The notes beneath the pieces are model-generated. The model had not been told where the DNA came from. It was given only the letters and a program-made list of their open reading frames with translations, and did not search any database. Below are positions 43,485 through 51,894 of a stretch of 64,000 nt of DNA, piece by piece. A program made the translations under genes and the position numbers. The stretch is taken from assembly GCA_965216155.1 (NCBI GenBank), contig CBDCFD010000005.1, positions 620,001 through 684,000 of the forward strand, given 5' to 3'. How positions within the stretch are numbered: position 1 is the stretch's first letter; every line of letters starts with the position of its first letter. This DNA is from CATOSP01 sp965216155. Lineage in GTDB: Bacteria > Chloroflexota > Dehalococcoidia > Lucifugimonadales > UBA3495.

Positions 43485-43754
43485 CTACTTGCGCTTGAGG
43501 TCCGCCGGGTCGTTGTTCTTAAAGTAATCGTAGTTAATCGCGATGTACTTTTCCCATTCCGGCGGGACTGCGTCCTCCGCGAATATGGCGGTCACGGGGC
43601 AGACCGGCTCGCAGGCGGCGCAATCAATGCACTCATCGGGGCTGATGTAGAACATGGGGTCCTCGTCGCGCGTGTAGATGCAGTCCACCGGGCAAACATC
43701 CACGCAAGCCGAATCTTTGAGGCCCACGCAAGGCTCAACAATAATGTAGGTCAT
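43485..43754 (-). CDS. 7Fe-type ferredoxin
   Basis: ATG 43754 follows AAGGAGCG. The 89-residue protein has two cluster motifs: C-x7-C-x3-C-P (PCVGLKDSACVDVCPVDC), the pattern of a [3Fe-4S] site, and C-x2-C-x2-C-x3-C-P (CIDCAACEPVCP), a [4Fe-4S] site. This and the C-terminal extension match FdxA-type ferredoxins. It is an electron carrier for reductases or oxidoreductases; the partner is not evident from neighbours. Confidence 0.92.
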   Translation of the reverse strand: MTYIIVEPCVGLKDSACVDVCPVDCIYTRDEDPMFYISPDECIDCAACEPVCPVTAIFAEDAVPPEWEKYIAINYDYFKNNDPADLKRK

Positions 43755-44010
43755 TCTGGATCGCTCCTTCTGGAATTAGCGGTTGTAACCATGCGGCGCC
43801 GTTCGTAGACTCTCGCATCCGGCACTCAACCAGAAAATTATAGCATAGGCTCCGGGTTTGCGATACTTGACCCCAGGGCAGTAACTGTTCAGAGTTGGTG
43901 AGGCGAATTTGGCGAAGCCCGCCGCCGGGCTGAAAAGCACTGGCGGCCGGGGCGGAGTTGTGGCATAAGGGAACAATGGAAACAGGACTGGACCTGGCGA
44001 GCCGGGAAAC

Positions 44011-44038
44011 CCCCGTATCCAGTACGGGGCAGGCTCTG
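44011..44038 (+). repeat. Palindromic element, copy 1 (in frame)
   Basis: CCCCGTATCCAGTACGGGG then CAGGCTCTG. CCCCGTA and TACGGGG pair around a 5-nt loop. It is read as PVSSTGQAL. Confidence 0.85.
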
Positions 44039-44487
44039 CTGGCGGTTATCGCGGAACAGCAGGGGGTCATCACCGGGCAACAGGGCGCGATTGCCGAACT
44101 GCGCCAGCGGGTCGAAAGCTTGGAGGCCCGGCTGTCCGGCGGCGGGCTGGGGGCCAGGATGCCGGGGCATAAACCTGCCGCCAGGCGCAAGAAGCCGGCG
44201 GAGCAGGAGAAGAAGCCGCGAAAGAAGCGTCAGCACGGCTTCGCCCGGCCGCGGATGGAACCCGCCGGGCGGGTGGTCCACGCCCCGGAGTCTTGCCCCG
44301 AATGCCATACCACCCTGAGCGGGGGTTGGGTGCAGCGGACCCGGGAAGTCATAGACATTCCGGTAGTCCCGGCGGAAGTCACGGAGCACGTATTCATAGC
44401 CCGGACGTGTCCGCTGTGCCGGAAACGGCGGCTGCCCCGGGGCCCTCTGAAAGGTCTGGCTGTAGGCCGTCAACGCCTGGGGGTCAA

Positions 44488-44515
44488 CCCCGTATCCAGT
44501 ACGTGGCAGGCTCTG
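44488..44515 (+). repeat. Palindromic element, copy 2 (in frame)
   Basis: Same as copy 1 with one change in the right arm (ACGTGG). It is read as PVSSTWQAL. Confidence 0.85.
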
Positions 44516-44756
44516 TCAAGCCTGATAGTGACCCTGCGGGAAGAGGCCCGGCTGCCCGTAAGGACCATCCAATGGTATCTGCGAACGTTCCACCAGTTGA
44601 AACTGAGCGTTGGGGCCGTCGTCCGGGCCGTCCACCAGGTTGCCCGGCAGGGAGGGCGGGAAGTGGACGGGTCGCTGGAGCGCATTCGTTCCAGCCCGGT
44701 GGTCCACGCCGATGAAACGGGTTGGCGGGAGAACGGGAAAAACGGCTACGTCTGGA

Positions 44757-44784
44757 CCCCCGGTCGGGGCCGGGGGCAGGCTTT
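44757..44784 (+). repeat. Palindromic element, degenerate copy 3 (frame-shifting)
   Basis: CCCCCGGTCGGGGCCGGGGG then CAGGCTTTT. Removing about 25 bp joins YVWT to FSTPAERFF, the expected transposase text, and corrects the frame. Confidence 0.55.
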
Positions 44785-44938
44785 TCAGCACGCCCGCGGA
44801 GCGGTTCTTCCTGCGCCGGGGCCGGGGCGGGGAGGTGGTGGACGAGGTCCTGGGCGAGTCCTTCGAAGGGATTCTGGTGAGCGACTTCTACGTAGCCTAC
44901 CACCACTACCCCGGACTCAAACAGAGATGTTGGGCCCA

Positions 44939-44966
44939 CCCCGTATCTAGCACGGGGCAGGCTCTG
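44939..44966 (+). repeat. Palindromic element, copy 4 (in frame)
   Basis: CCCCGTATCTAGCACGGGG then CAGGCTCTG; read as PVSSTGQAL. Confidence 0.85.
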
Positions 44967-45203
44967 CTGCGGGACATTCACGCGCTGAAGGCGCTGTACC
45001 CGGAAGACGCAGTACTGGCCCGGTGGGCTCATGGAGCGCAACGGCTCTACGCCAAGGCCAGGGAGTGGGCGGCGGCGGGGGGACGGCCCCCACCCCGGGG
45101 GCAACTGGCGCTGGAAGAGCGGTTGCTGGCGCTGTGCCGTCCTTTCCTGGAAGACCCGTTGGCAGTGCAAGCCAAGCTCTGCCGGCGGATTGAGCGGCAC
45201 ATC

Positions 45204-45231
45204 AAGAGCCTGCCCCGTACTTGATACGGGG
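45204..45231 (-). repeat. Palindromic element, copy 5 (inverted)
   Basis: The minus strand reads CCCCGTATCAAGTACGGGG then CAGGCTCTT. On the plus strand it encodes SLPRT followed by TGA, the only stop it introduces. A 24-bp excision would leave the frame unchanged. Confidence 0.85.
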
Positions 45232-45494
45232 AACTGTTCGTCTTCGTATCGCACCCGGAGGCTCCATCTGACAATAATGCCGCCGAACGCAGTCTCCGCC
45301 ACCTGGTGATCAGCCGTAAAATCAGCGGCGGGACTCGCTCGGAACAGGGCAGCGATAGCAAAATGACTCTGGCATCCCTCTTCGGAACCTGGCGGGCCAA
45401 GGGCCTAAACCCCTTCCTGGAATGCCGACGGCTGCTCATTTCCCCTCAAGTCTGAACAGTTACTCGGGGCAAGCACTGGGTCCTTTTAGTTCTT

Positions 45495-45592
45495 GTCTGA
45501 ACTGTGATTTTTGTTATTTAGAGGATTCCGCAGATTCTATCCGTCCGAAAAATCATGGCAATCTTGAGCATCACAAGAATCACAGTTCAGAT
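45495..45592. repeat. GTCTGAAC-type inverted-repeat element, copy C
   Basis: Ends GTCTGAACTGTGATT and AATCACAGTTCAGAT pair over 15 bp with one mismatch. It lies just outside the right end of the IS66-type element. Confidence 0.75.
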
Positions 45593-45655
45593 GACAATCA
45601 AAAGACCCTGCTGATTCCCGGCACTCCCCTTGTCATGTAATGAGAACTTCTGTAC

Positions 45656-45661
45656 TATAAT
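45656..45661 (+). promoter_or_regulatory. -10 box TATAAT
   Basis: A perfect TATAAT lies 75 bp before the HTH gene. TTGTCA at 45630-45635 is a possible -35, but the 20-bp spacer is long. Confidence 0.4.
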
Positions 45662-45735
45662 ATATGTCCGACCCGTAAGACCCCCATAAGGGGCCGGGCC
45701 AATTCAGGACAGCCACTGAGGCGCCGAAATGCTCA

Positions 45736-46227
45736 ATGACCAAAAAAGCTAACAAGGCAACCCGCTCCCAGCCTCTCCGTCGCTCCCCGGAATCCGCCCC
45801 CGGCCGGCCCGCCGGTCCGGAAACGCCGGATTTGTCCGGAAATGACCGGGAAATCGAAATTCTCCGTCTCACTCCCCGCCAGCAGGCCCTATTGCCCGTC
45901 GTCGCCCTCTCCCCTTCCATTGCCCAGGCCGCCCGCGATACCGGCGTTTCCGAGAGGACCCTCCGCCGCTGGCTCGATGACCCCGCATTCCGGGAACAGC
46001 TCTCCCAACTCCACCAGGAGTCCTACGACCTCGCCCGGAGGCAACTCCAGGCGCTCGTGCCCCACTTGATCTCCGTCCTCGCCGCAGAGGCCATCGAAAA
46101 CCCGGACCCCGTCGTCCGTATCCGCGCCGCCCACTACGCCATGAATTACGCCGTCAGGTTCTGCGAAATCGACAAGCTCACCGACGACGTCCGCGACCTC
46201 CGCGCTGCCCTGCTCGACGCCAAATAG
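45736..46227 (+). CDS. HTH protein resembling phage terminase small subunits
   Basis: The 163-residue protein has a disordered N-terminus (about 40 residues rich in R, P, S), then a helix-turn-helix: LTPRQQALLPVVALSPSIAQ, AARDTGVSERTLRRWLDDPA, FREQLSQLHQESYDLARRQL. The trihelical domain followed by a long helix resembles terminase small subunits and phage-derived HTH proteins. The C-terminal helices (VRIRAAHYAMNYAVRFCEID) are of unknown use. It precedes a 118-residue gene of unknown function, and no other phage gene is seen. Confidence 0.6.
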   Translation: MTKKANKATRSQPLRRSPESAPGRPAGPETPDLSGNDREIEILRLTPRQQALLPVVALSPSIAQAARDTGVSERTLRRWLDDPAFREQLSQLHQESYDLARRQLQALVPHLISVLAAEAIENPDPVVRIRAAHYAMNYAVRFCEIDKLTDDVRDLRAALLDAK

Positions 46228-46244
46228 ACCGCCCCGCCGGCTCA

Positions 46245-46315
46245 GCCGTCATTCCCGCACCCAACCGCAATTCCCCGAAAAGCCTGCCCCCGGCTCGAAC
46301 GGGGGCGGGAATCCA
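46245..46315. repeat. GTCATTCCCGC / GGGAATCCAGG repeat with hairpin
   Basis: GCCCCCG (46286-46292) and CGGGGGC (46300-46306) form a hairpin, flanked by GTCATTCCCGC and GCGGGAATCCAGG. This is the common intergenic repeat type seen in many bacteria. Confidence 0.6.
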
Positions 46316-46365
46316 GGCTCCCGCACATCTCCCATTTCCAGACAGTTTCTCGAAGAGGTAAAGCA

Positions 46366-46722
46366 ATGACTTTCTCCCATCTCAGGACTCAGGTGGACTC
46401 CCTCTGCCGAAAATATGCCGCCGAACTCGAGGTGTACCGCCTCCGGCCCTTGGCCCAGGACTTTTGCGATGACATGACCAACGCCGTAACCGGTTCCAGG
46501 CCCGGTCCCCATTTGTCCCTCCTGGAGTGGACCCAGGTATTGTTCAGGCGGATGACCGGCCGGGGCTTCCGCCCTCGGCGCCTCTTGGCTCTCCACGATT
46601 ACTTGAAGCGTTGCCTCGAGGCCCGGGTCCTCCCCCAGGCCAACGATGTCCTGCGGAGCCTGCTCCCTAAAGCCGCGGAGCGCGGCCTGGTCCCCCGATC
46701 CCTCCAGCCCGTCCCCTTCTGA
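46366..46722 (+). CDS. Unrecognised 118-aa protein paired with the HTH gene
   Basis: Starts at ATG 46366 (GAGGTAAAGC just upstream). It is rich in Leu and Arg and mostly helical: MTFSHLRTQVDSLCRKYAAE, LEVYRLRPLAQDFCDDMTNA and MTGRGFRPRRLLALHDYLKR. I do not recognise the family. It follows the HTH gene on the same strand, and the shared codon style suggests a two-gene cassette inserted between the IS66-type element and valS. Confidence 0.55.
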   Translation: MTFSHLRTQVDSLCRKYAAELEVYRLRPLAQDFCDDMTNAVTGSRPGPHLSLLEWTQVLFRRMTGRGFRPRRLLALHDYLKRCLEARVLPQANDVLRSLLPKAAERGLVPRSLQPVPF

Positions 46723-46882
46723 ACCGTGAGACCCGGCCGCCCGGCCCATGTTCAACGGCCCTGCCACCGGCCCCCGGCTCATAGACTCCCGGCGCCGCCC
46801 GGTGGTATATTGGCTAAAAGGCGAATTCCGTAGCCATCTGCTAGCAAGTCGATAACCTCCCGGATTGTTGCAAGGAGCGCTC

Positions 46883-49588
46883 ATGACCGCCTCGACTTCC
46901 TCCCGGATTCCCAGCGCGTATAACCCCGCAGCGGTGGAGCGCCGGGTTTACGATGACTGGCTGTCTAACGGTTATTTCACACCCGAGTTAACGCCTGACT
47001 CTCAGCCGTTCACCATCATCATGCCCCCTCCCAACGTTACCGGGGAGCTCCATCTGGGCCATGCCCTGACCGCCGCCCTGGAAGATATCCTCACCCGCTG
47101 GCACAGGATGCTAGGTGAACCCACCCTCTGGCTGCCGGGTAAGGACCACGCCGGGATCGCCACCCAGTGGGTTGTAGAACGGCTACTGGCGAGCGAAGGC
47201 ACCAACAGGCATGAGATCGGCCGGGAAAAGTTCGTGGAGAGGGTCTGGGAATGGGTTTCGACTTACGGCAATACCATCGACGAACAACATAAGCGGCTTG
47301 GCGCGTCCTGCGACTGGTCCCGGCTCCGGTTTACCCTCGACCCCGGCCCCGTCGAGGCTGTCCGCACAACGTTCGTCAACCTATTCAACAAGGGGCTCAT
47401 CTACCGTCACCAGCGCATAATCAACTGGTGCCCCCGGTGCGCCACCGCCCTGTCCGATCTCGAAGTCGAATACCAGGACCAGGACGGACGCCTCTTTTAC
47501 ATTCGTTACCCCTTGAGCGGCGATGTCGCCGGCGGAGACGCCTACATCACCGTGGCCACCACCAGGCCCGAGACGATGCTGGGAGACACGGCCGTTGCAG
47601 TCCATCCGGAGGACGGCCGTTACAAGCACCTGATAGGGAAAAACGTCACCCTTCCCATCATGGGCAGGACCATTCCCATCGTCGGCGATGAAGGGATAAC
47701 CCCCGAATTCGGGAGCGGAGCCCTGAAGGTCACACCCGCCCACGACGCGATGGACTTCGAGGTTGGACTTCGCCACAACCTGGAATTCATCAACATCATT
47801 GGCTTCGACGGGAACATGACGGAGGAAGCGGGCAAATACCAGGGAGTCGAGCGTTTCCAGGCCCGGGAAGACGTGGCGGCGGAGTTGGAATCCCTGGGGT
47901 TGTTGGAACGGGTCGATCAATACAGCAATGCCGTCGGCACATGCCAGCGTTGCTCCACCGTTGTGGAACCCTTGATTAGCCTTCAATGGTTCGTCAACGT
48001 GGGTCACCACGACGAACCCGAGACTATCGCAGGCAAGGCCTATACCGCCGTGAGAGACGGGGAGATCAACATCGTCCCGGAACGGTTCACCCGTGTGTAT
48101 CTCAACTGGCTTGAAAATATCCGCGACTGGTGTATCAGCCGCCAGCTATGGTGGGGGCACCGGATCCCGGTCTGGTATTGCGACATGTGCGGTGAGCAGA
48201 CCACCGCGATGGAAGACCCCACTCATTGTGCGTCCTGCGGTTCAAGCCGGATACACCAGGACCCGGACGTGTTGGACACCTGGTTCAGCTCGGGTCTGTG
48301 GCCCCACTCCACCCTTGGTTGGCCCGCTGAGACCAGCGATCTGGAGTATTTCTACCCGACGGCGGTCATGGAAACCGGGTACGACATTCTGTTCTTCTGG
48401 GTGGCCCGGATGATCATGATGGGCCTGGAAAACACGGGGAATGTCCCCTTCCGCACGGTGTTCCTCCACGGCATGGTCCGGGACGGCGCGGGCGCCAAGA
48501 TGAGCAAGACCAGGGGCAATGTGTTGGACCCCCTGGAACTCATCGACAAGTACGGCACCGATGCTCTCCGGTTCGCCCTGACCACCGGCACCGCGCCCGG
48601 CAACGACCTGCGCCTTACCGAGGCCAAGCTGGAATCGGCCCGCAACTTTGCCAACAAAGTCTGGAACGCGGCCCGGTTCGTTATGACCAGCGTCGACGGT
48701 CAGGCCGGGATGGGGTCATGGTCCGGCGGCTACCGTCCCGAGCACCGGGAAGACCGGTGGATTGTAGGGCGTCTCAACCGCACGATCGAAGGTGTGACCA
48801 AGTCCTTGGAGAGCTTCGAGCTGGGTGAGGCCCAGCAGCAGCTTTACGATTTTATCTGGAACGACTTTTGCGACTGGTACATCGAGATGGCCAAACTCCG
48901 GGTCCGCTCCGGTTCGTCGCCATCGCCGCTGCCAACTCTGGCCCACGTGCTTGAGCGCACCCTTAGACTGCTACATCCCTTCATGCCATTCATCACTGAA
49001 GAGATATGGCAAAATCTGGTGCGGCTCTTGCCGACAGAAGGCAGCCTCTCCCCGTCGATCATGGTCTCTTCGTACCCAACGGCTACCGAGGGTTACGAGG
49101 ACAGTCAGGCTGAAGAAGAGATTTCCCTGGTCATGCAGACCGTGAGAGCGGTCCGAAACACCCGAGCCCAGCTACGAATTCCCGCTGGACAATACCTCGA
49201 AGCCGTGGTTGAGGCGGACGGATTCCAGGACGCCATCGAAGAGGAAGCGGAGGTCATCCGCAGCCTCACCCGGATCGAGTCCTTGAGCGTCGTCTCCGCC
49301 GCGGATGCCGGTGGCGGCCAACCGAAAGGGATCACCCTGGTCGTCAATCCCCTGGTGGTCCGGTTGCCGTTGGAAGGCGTGGTTGACCTGCCAACCGAGA
49401 CGGAGCGGCTTAGGAAGGAACTCGAGGACTGCCAGCGCAATCTGGACCGGGTTTCAGCGTTGGTGTCCAAACCCGAGTTCCTCGCCAAGGCCCGCCCGGA
49501 CGTCGTAGAGACCGAGCAAGAAAGGTTGAAGTCGCTGCAAGAACGCAGCCAGCGGCTGGGCGAAATCCTGGCCCAGCTAGAGTCTTGA
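46883..49588 (+). CDS. valS: Valine--tRNA ligase
   Basis: ATG 46883 follows AAGGAGCG. The 901-residue class I synthetase has PPPNVTGELHLGHALT with the HIGH signature (HLGH, residues 57-60), an editing CP1 domain (TTRPETMLGDTAVAVHP), the WCISRQLWWGHRIPVWYC segment, and the KMSKS loop as KMSKTRGNVLDP near residue 539. The tRNA-binding C-terminus ends in a short coiled coil (ETERLRKELEDCQRNLDRVS). The stop codon lies inside repeat element copy D, so the last two codons may derive from it. No T-box-like leader is visible in the 160 bp upstream. Confidence 0.95.
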   Translation: MTASTSSRIPSAYNPAAVERRVYDDWLSNGYFTPELTPDSQPFTIIMPPPNVTGELHLGHALTAALEDILTRWHRMLGEPTLWLPGKDHAGIATQWVVERLLASEGTNRHEIGREKFVERVWEWVSTYGNTIDEQHKRLGASCDWSRLRFTLDPGPVEAVRTTFVNLFNKGLIYRHQRIINWCPRCATALSDLEVEYQDQDGRLFYIRYPLSGDVAGGDAYITVATTRPETMLGDTAVAVHPEDGRYKHLIGKNVTLPIMGRTIPIVGDEGITPEFGSGALKVTPAHDAMDFEVGLRHNLEFINIIGFDGNMTEEAGKYQGVERFQAREDVAAELESLGLLERVDQYSNAVGTCQRCSTVVEPLISLQWFVNVGHHDEPETIAGKAYTAVRDGEINIVPERFTRVYLNWLENIRDWCISRQLWWGHRIPVWYCDMCGEQTTAMEDPTHCASCGSSRIHQDPDVLDTWFSSGLWPHSTLGWPAETSDLEYFYPTAVMETGYDILFFWVARMIMMGLENTGNVPFRTVFLHGMVRDGAGAKMSKTRGNVLDPLELIDKYGTDALRFALTTGTAPGNDLRLTEAKLESARNFANKVWNAARFVMTSVDGQAGMGSWSGGYRPEHREDRWIVGRLNRTIEGVTKSLESFELGEAQQQLYDFIWNDFCDWYIEMAKLRVRSGSSPSPLPTLAHVLERTLRLLHPFMPFITEEIWQNLVRLLPTEGSLSPSIMVSSYPTATEGYEDSQAEEEISLVMQTVRAVRNTRAQLRIPAGQYLEAVVEADGFQDAIEEEAEVIRSLTRIESLSVVSAADAGGGQPKGITLVVNPLVVRLPLEGVVDLPTETERLRKELEDCQRNLDRVSALVSKPEFLAKARPDVVETEQERLKSLQERSQRLGEILAQLES

Positions 49589-49675
49589 ACTATGATTCGT
49601 CTGATTCCATGATCGCCCTGATCGGAAAGAAAGAATCATGGGCATCAACCTTATCAGATAAATCACAGTTCAGAC
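49582..49675. repeat. GTCTGAAC-type inverted-repeat element, copy D
   Basis: Ends GTCTTGAACTATGATT and AATCACAGTTCAGAC. It begins inside the end of valS, providing its TGA stop, and ends 20 bp before the aroE start. Confidence 0.7.
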
Positions 49676-49694
49676 AACGGTGGTGAACGTCTCG

Positions 49695-50546
49695 ATGGAC
49701 AGCAATCTGGGCATTATCGGTTACCCGATAGGACACTCGATCTCGCCCCTGTTCCAACAGGCGGCCCTCGACCATCTGGGCATGGACGCTACCTATCGCG
49801 CGTACCATGTGGCGCCGGAAGAGGTTGGAGAGTTTGTTCGCGGTCTTCGTTCACCGGGAGTCCTCGGAATAAACGTCACCGTGCCCCATAAGGAAGCTGT
49901 GGTCCCACACCTGGACGAGGTTGACGAATGGGCGTCCAGTGCCGGAGCGGTGAACACTATTGTCAATCGTGGCGGACGGCTGACTGGGCATAATACGGAC
50001 GGCTCGGGTTTTCTGCGGGCGCTGCGGGAAGTCGGCGGACTGGACCCAACCGGACGCCGGGTCCTGGTCCTCGGGGCCGGTGGCGCGGCTCGTGGTGTGG
50101 TGCTGGCCTTGGTCCGGCAGAACGTGGGCTACCTGACCGTTGCCAACCGGACGTTGGAACGGGCGCAACGGTTGGTTGACTTGGCCCTGGCTGGTGGAGT
50201 ACAGGGAGAGGCCATCGGACTGCCGGGCGACGGACTGAGTATCGCGGCTGCATCGGCGGACCTCATCGTCAACTGTACCTCCATAGGTATGTCCCACGGA
50301 CCAGACGAGTCCGGCTATCCCTTGTCCCGCGAGCAAATCCCCTCGGCGGCCCTGGTCAACGACCTGGTATATAATCCGCTGGAAACGCCGCTGTTGCGGG
50401 AGGCCAATGCAGCGGGCGCGACATGTCTCGGCGGAATCCACATGCTGGTGTACCAGGGCGCGGACTCCTTCGAGATGTGGACCGGTCAGCCAGCCCCGGT
50501 GGAAGTGATGCTGGAGGCGGCCACCCGGGCGATGGCGTCCCGCTGA
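49695..50546 (+). CDS. aroE: Shikimate dehydrogenase
   Basis: The 283-residue protein starts at ATG 49695; a GTG at 49680 is an alternative, as GGTGG is rather distant. It shows GYPIGHSISPLFQQAALDHL, the shikimate-binding NVTVPHKEAVVPH with the catalytic Lys, NTDGSGFLRAL with the Asp, the NADP-binding VLVLGAGGAARGVVLAL, and a C-terminal lid GGIHMLVYQGADSFEMWTG. It reduces 3-dehydroshikimate to shikimate with NADPH. It precedes aroC by 61 bp, so the two may be co-transcribed. Confidence 0.93.
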   Translation: MDSNLGIIGYPIGHSISPLFQQAALDHLGMDATYRAYHVAPEEVGEFVRGLRSPGVLGINVTVPHKEAVVPHLDEVDEWASSAGAVNTIVNRGGRLTGHNTDGSGFLRALREVGGLDPTGRRVLVLGAGGAARGVVLALVRQNVGYLTVANRTLERAQRLVDLALAGGVQGEAIGLPGDGLSIAAASADLIVNCTSIGMSHGPDESGYPLSREQIPSAALVNDLVYNPLETPLLREANAAGATCLGGIHMLVYQGADSFEMWTGQPAPVEVMLEAATRAMASR

Positions 50547-50607
50547 TCCCCGCCGCGCGCGCCCGGCGTCTGCCCCTTTCCCCTATTCGCTGTATGGAGA
50601 ACACAAG

Positions 50608-51789
50608 ATGATTCGTTGGTTCACGGCTGGCGAGTCCCATGGCCAGGGACTGGTGATTATCGTCGAAGGCGTCCCGGCGGCGCTGCCCATTGGCGAGGAC
50701 TATATCGGGACGCAGCTAGCCCGCAGACAACGGGGTTATGGCCGAGGCGGCAGAATGCTCATTGAGCAGGACCGGGCCAGCATAATCTCCGGCGTGCGCC
50801 ACGGCTCCACCCTTGGCAGTCCTATAGGCATGACCATGGAGAACAAGGACTGGGTCAACTGGCAGGAAGCCATGGCCGTCGAGTACGTCGAGAACCCCTC
50901 TCAGGAAGGCCGGAACGCCCGCGTAACCCGCATCCGCCCCGGACACGCCGACCTGCCCGGAACGATGAAATACGGCTTCGACGATGTACGCAATTCCCTG
51001 GAGCGGGCCAGCGCCCGGGAGACCGCCGCCAGGGTAGCCGCCGGGGCTATATCCATGCGGCTGCTGGAGGAGTTCGGCATCAAGCTCCACAGCCATGCCA
51101 TATCCATCGGCCCTGTCTGGGCGGAACCCCAGGGACCCATAGACTGGGACGCAGTGGAAGAATCGCAGGTGCGCTGTGCCGACCCAGAAGCCGCCATCCG
51201 CATGATGGCCGAGATAGACGAAGCCAAAGAGGCAGGCGACACCGTCGGCGGCACCGTGGAAGTGATAGCGGAGAACGTGCCCATCGGTCTCGGCTCGCAC
51301 GTTCACTGGGACCGCAAGATCGACGCCCGCATCGCCCAGGCCCTGATGTCGATCAACGCCGTGAAGGCCGTGTCCATCGGTGAAGGTTGGGATGCCATCA
51401 GCAAGCGCGGGTCCGAGTTTCAGGACGTCATCGAGCCTGTGACCGATCCGGACCATCCCTGGCAGCGGAAGACCAACCGTTCCGGAGGGACCGAGGGCGG
51501 TATGACTACCGGAATGCCCCTGATAGCCAGGTTCGCCATTAAACCCATTGCCACTCTGCGCAACCCCCTGCCGTCTGTCGACCTGGACACCGGGGAACCT
51601 GTGCAGGCCCACTTCGAGCGGTCCGACGTTTGTCAGGTGCCGCCTGCGGGGGTCATCGGCGAGGCGATGGTTGCAATGGTCCTGGCCGACGCGTTCATGG
51701 AAAAGTTCGGCGGCGACTCAATCCCCGAGACCCGCCGCAACTACGAAGGCTACATGAAAACAGTTGGCCCCAGGAAGGTCTACAGGTAA
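50608..51789 (+). CDS. aroC: Chorismate synthase
   Basis: The 393-residue protein begins MIRWFTAGESHGQGLVIIVE, with the family start GESHG, and carries QRGYGRGGRMLIEQD, RPGHADLPGTMKYGFDDVRN, ERASARETAARVAAGAIS (R-x-x-A-R-E-T), and SGGTEGGMTTGMPL. These are the FMN- and EPSP-binding signatures. It makes chorismate in the last common step of aromatic amino acid synthesis. It is in tandem with aroE; the other shikimate genes are outside the window. Confidence 0.95.
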   Translation: MIRWFTAGESHGQGLVIIVEGVPAALPIGEDYIGTQLARRQRGYGRGGRMLIEQDRASIISGVRHGSTLGSPIGMTMENKDWVNWQEAMAVEYVENPSQEGRNARVTRIRPGHADLPGTMKYGFDDVRNSLERASARETAARVAAGAISMRLLEEFGIKLHSHAISIGPVWAEPQGPIDWDAVEESQVRCADPEAAIRMMAEIDEAKEAGDTVGGTVEVIAENVPIGLGSHVHWDRKIDARIAQALMSINAVKAVSIGEGWDAISKRGSEFQDVIEPVTDPDHPWQRKTNRSGGTEGGMTTGMPLIARFAIKPIATLRNPLPSVDLDTGEPVQAHFERSDVCQVPPAGVIGEAMVAMVLADAFMEKFGGDSIPETRRNYEGYMKTVGPRKVYR

Positions 51790-51894
51790 TACTCCCGGAA
51801 TGTCCAAACGTCCATTCCTATGTAGGAGCGGTCCGCGAACTGCTCCGGAGCAACGAGAGTCGGCTTCGCCGGACAATCGCACTCCCTAAGAGGT

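Larger units (their letters stand above)
43976..45455 (+). pseudogene. IS66-family transposase, with inserted palindromes
   Basis: Marks of IS66 transposases: the LLAVIAEQQ-type leucine zipper, a zinc-finger-like CPECHTTL...CPLCRKRR, SSPVVHADETGWRENGKNGY (first Asp), VSDFYVAYHHYPG (second Asp) and DNNAAERSLRHLVISRKISG (Glu). The peptide PVSSTGQAL or a variant occurs three times, from repeats at 44011, 44488 and 44939. A degenerate repeat at 44757 shifts the frame by one and an inverted copy at 45204 adds TGA (45222-45224). The frame then continues to 45453-45455, within the terminal repeat. Confidence 0.85.
43881..45463 (+). mobile_element. IS66-type element, decayed
   Basis: The ends GTAACTGTTCAGA (43881-43893) and TCTGAACAGTTAC (45451-45463) are inverted repeats over 13 bp. 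Flanks CCAGGGCA and TCGGGGCA match at six of eight positions, consistent with an old 8-bp duplication. Only a tnpC-like transposase is present; tnpA and tnpB are absent. The gene inside carries five palindromic insertions. Confidence 0.75.

Noticed and set aside
46723..46882. T-box riboswitch before valS
   Set aside because: The gap is only 160 bp and shows neither a recognisable T-box sequence nor a terminator/antiterminator pair.
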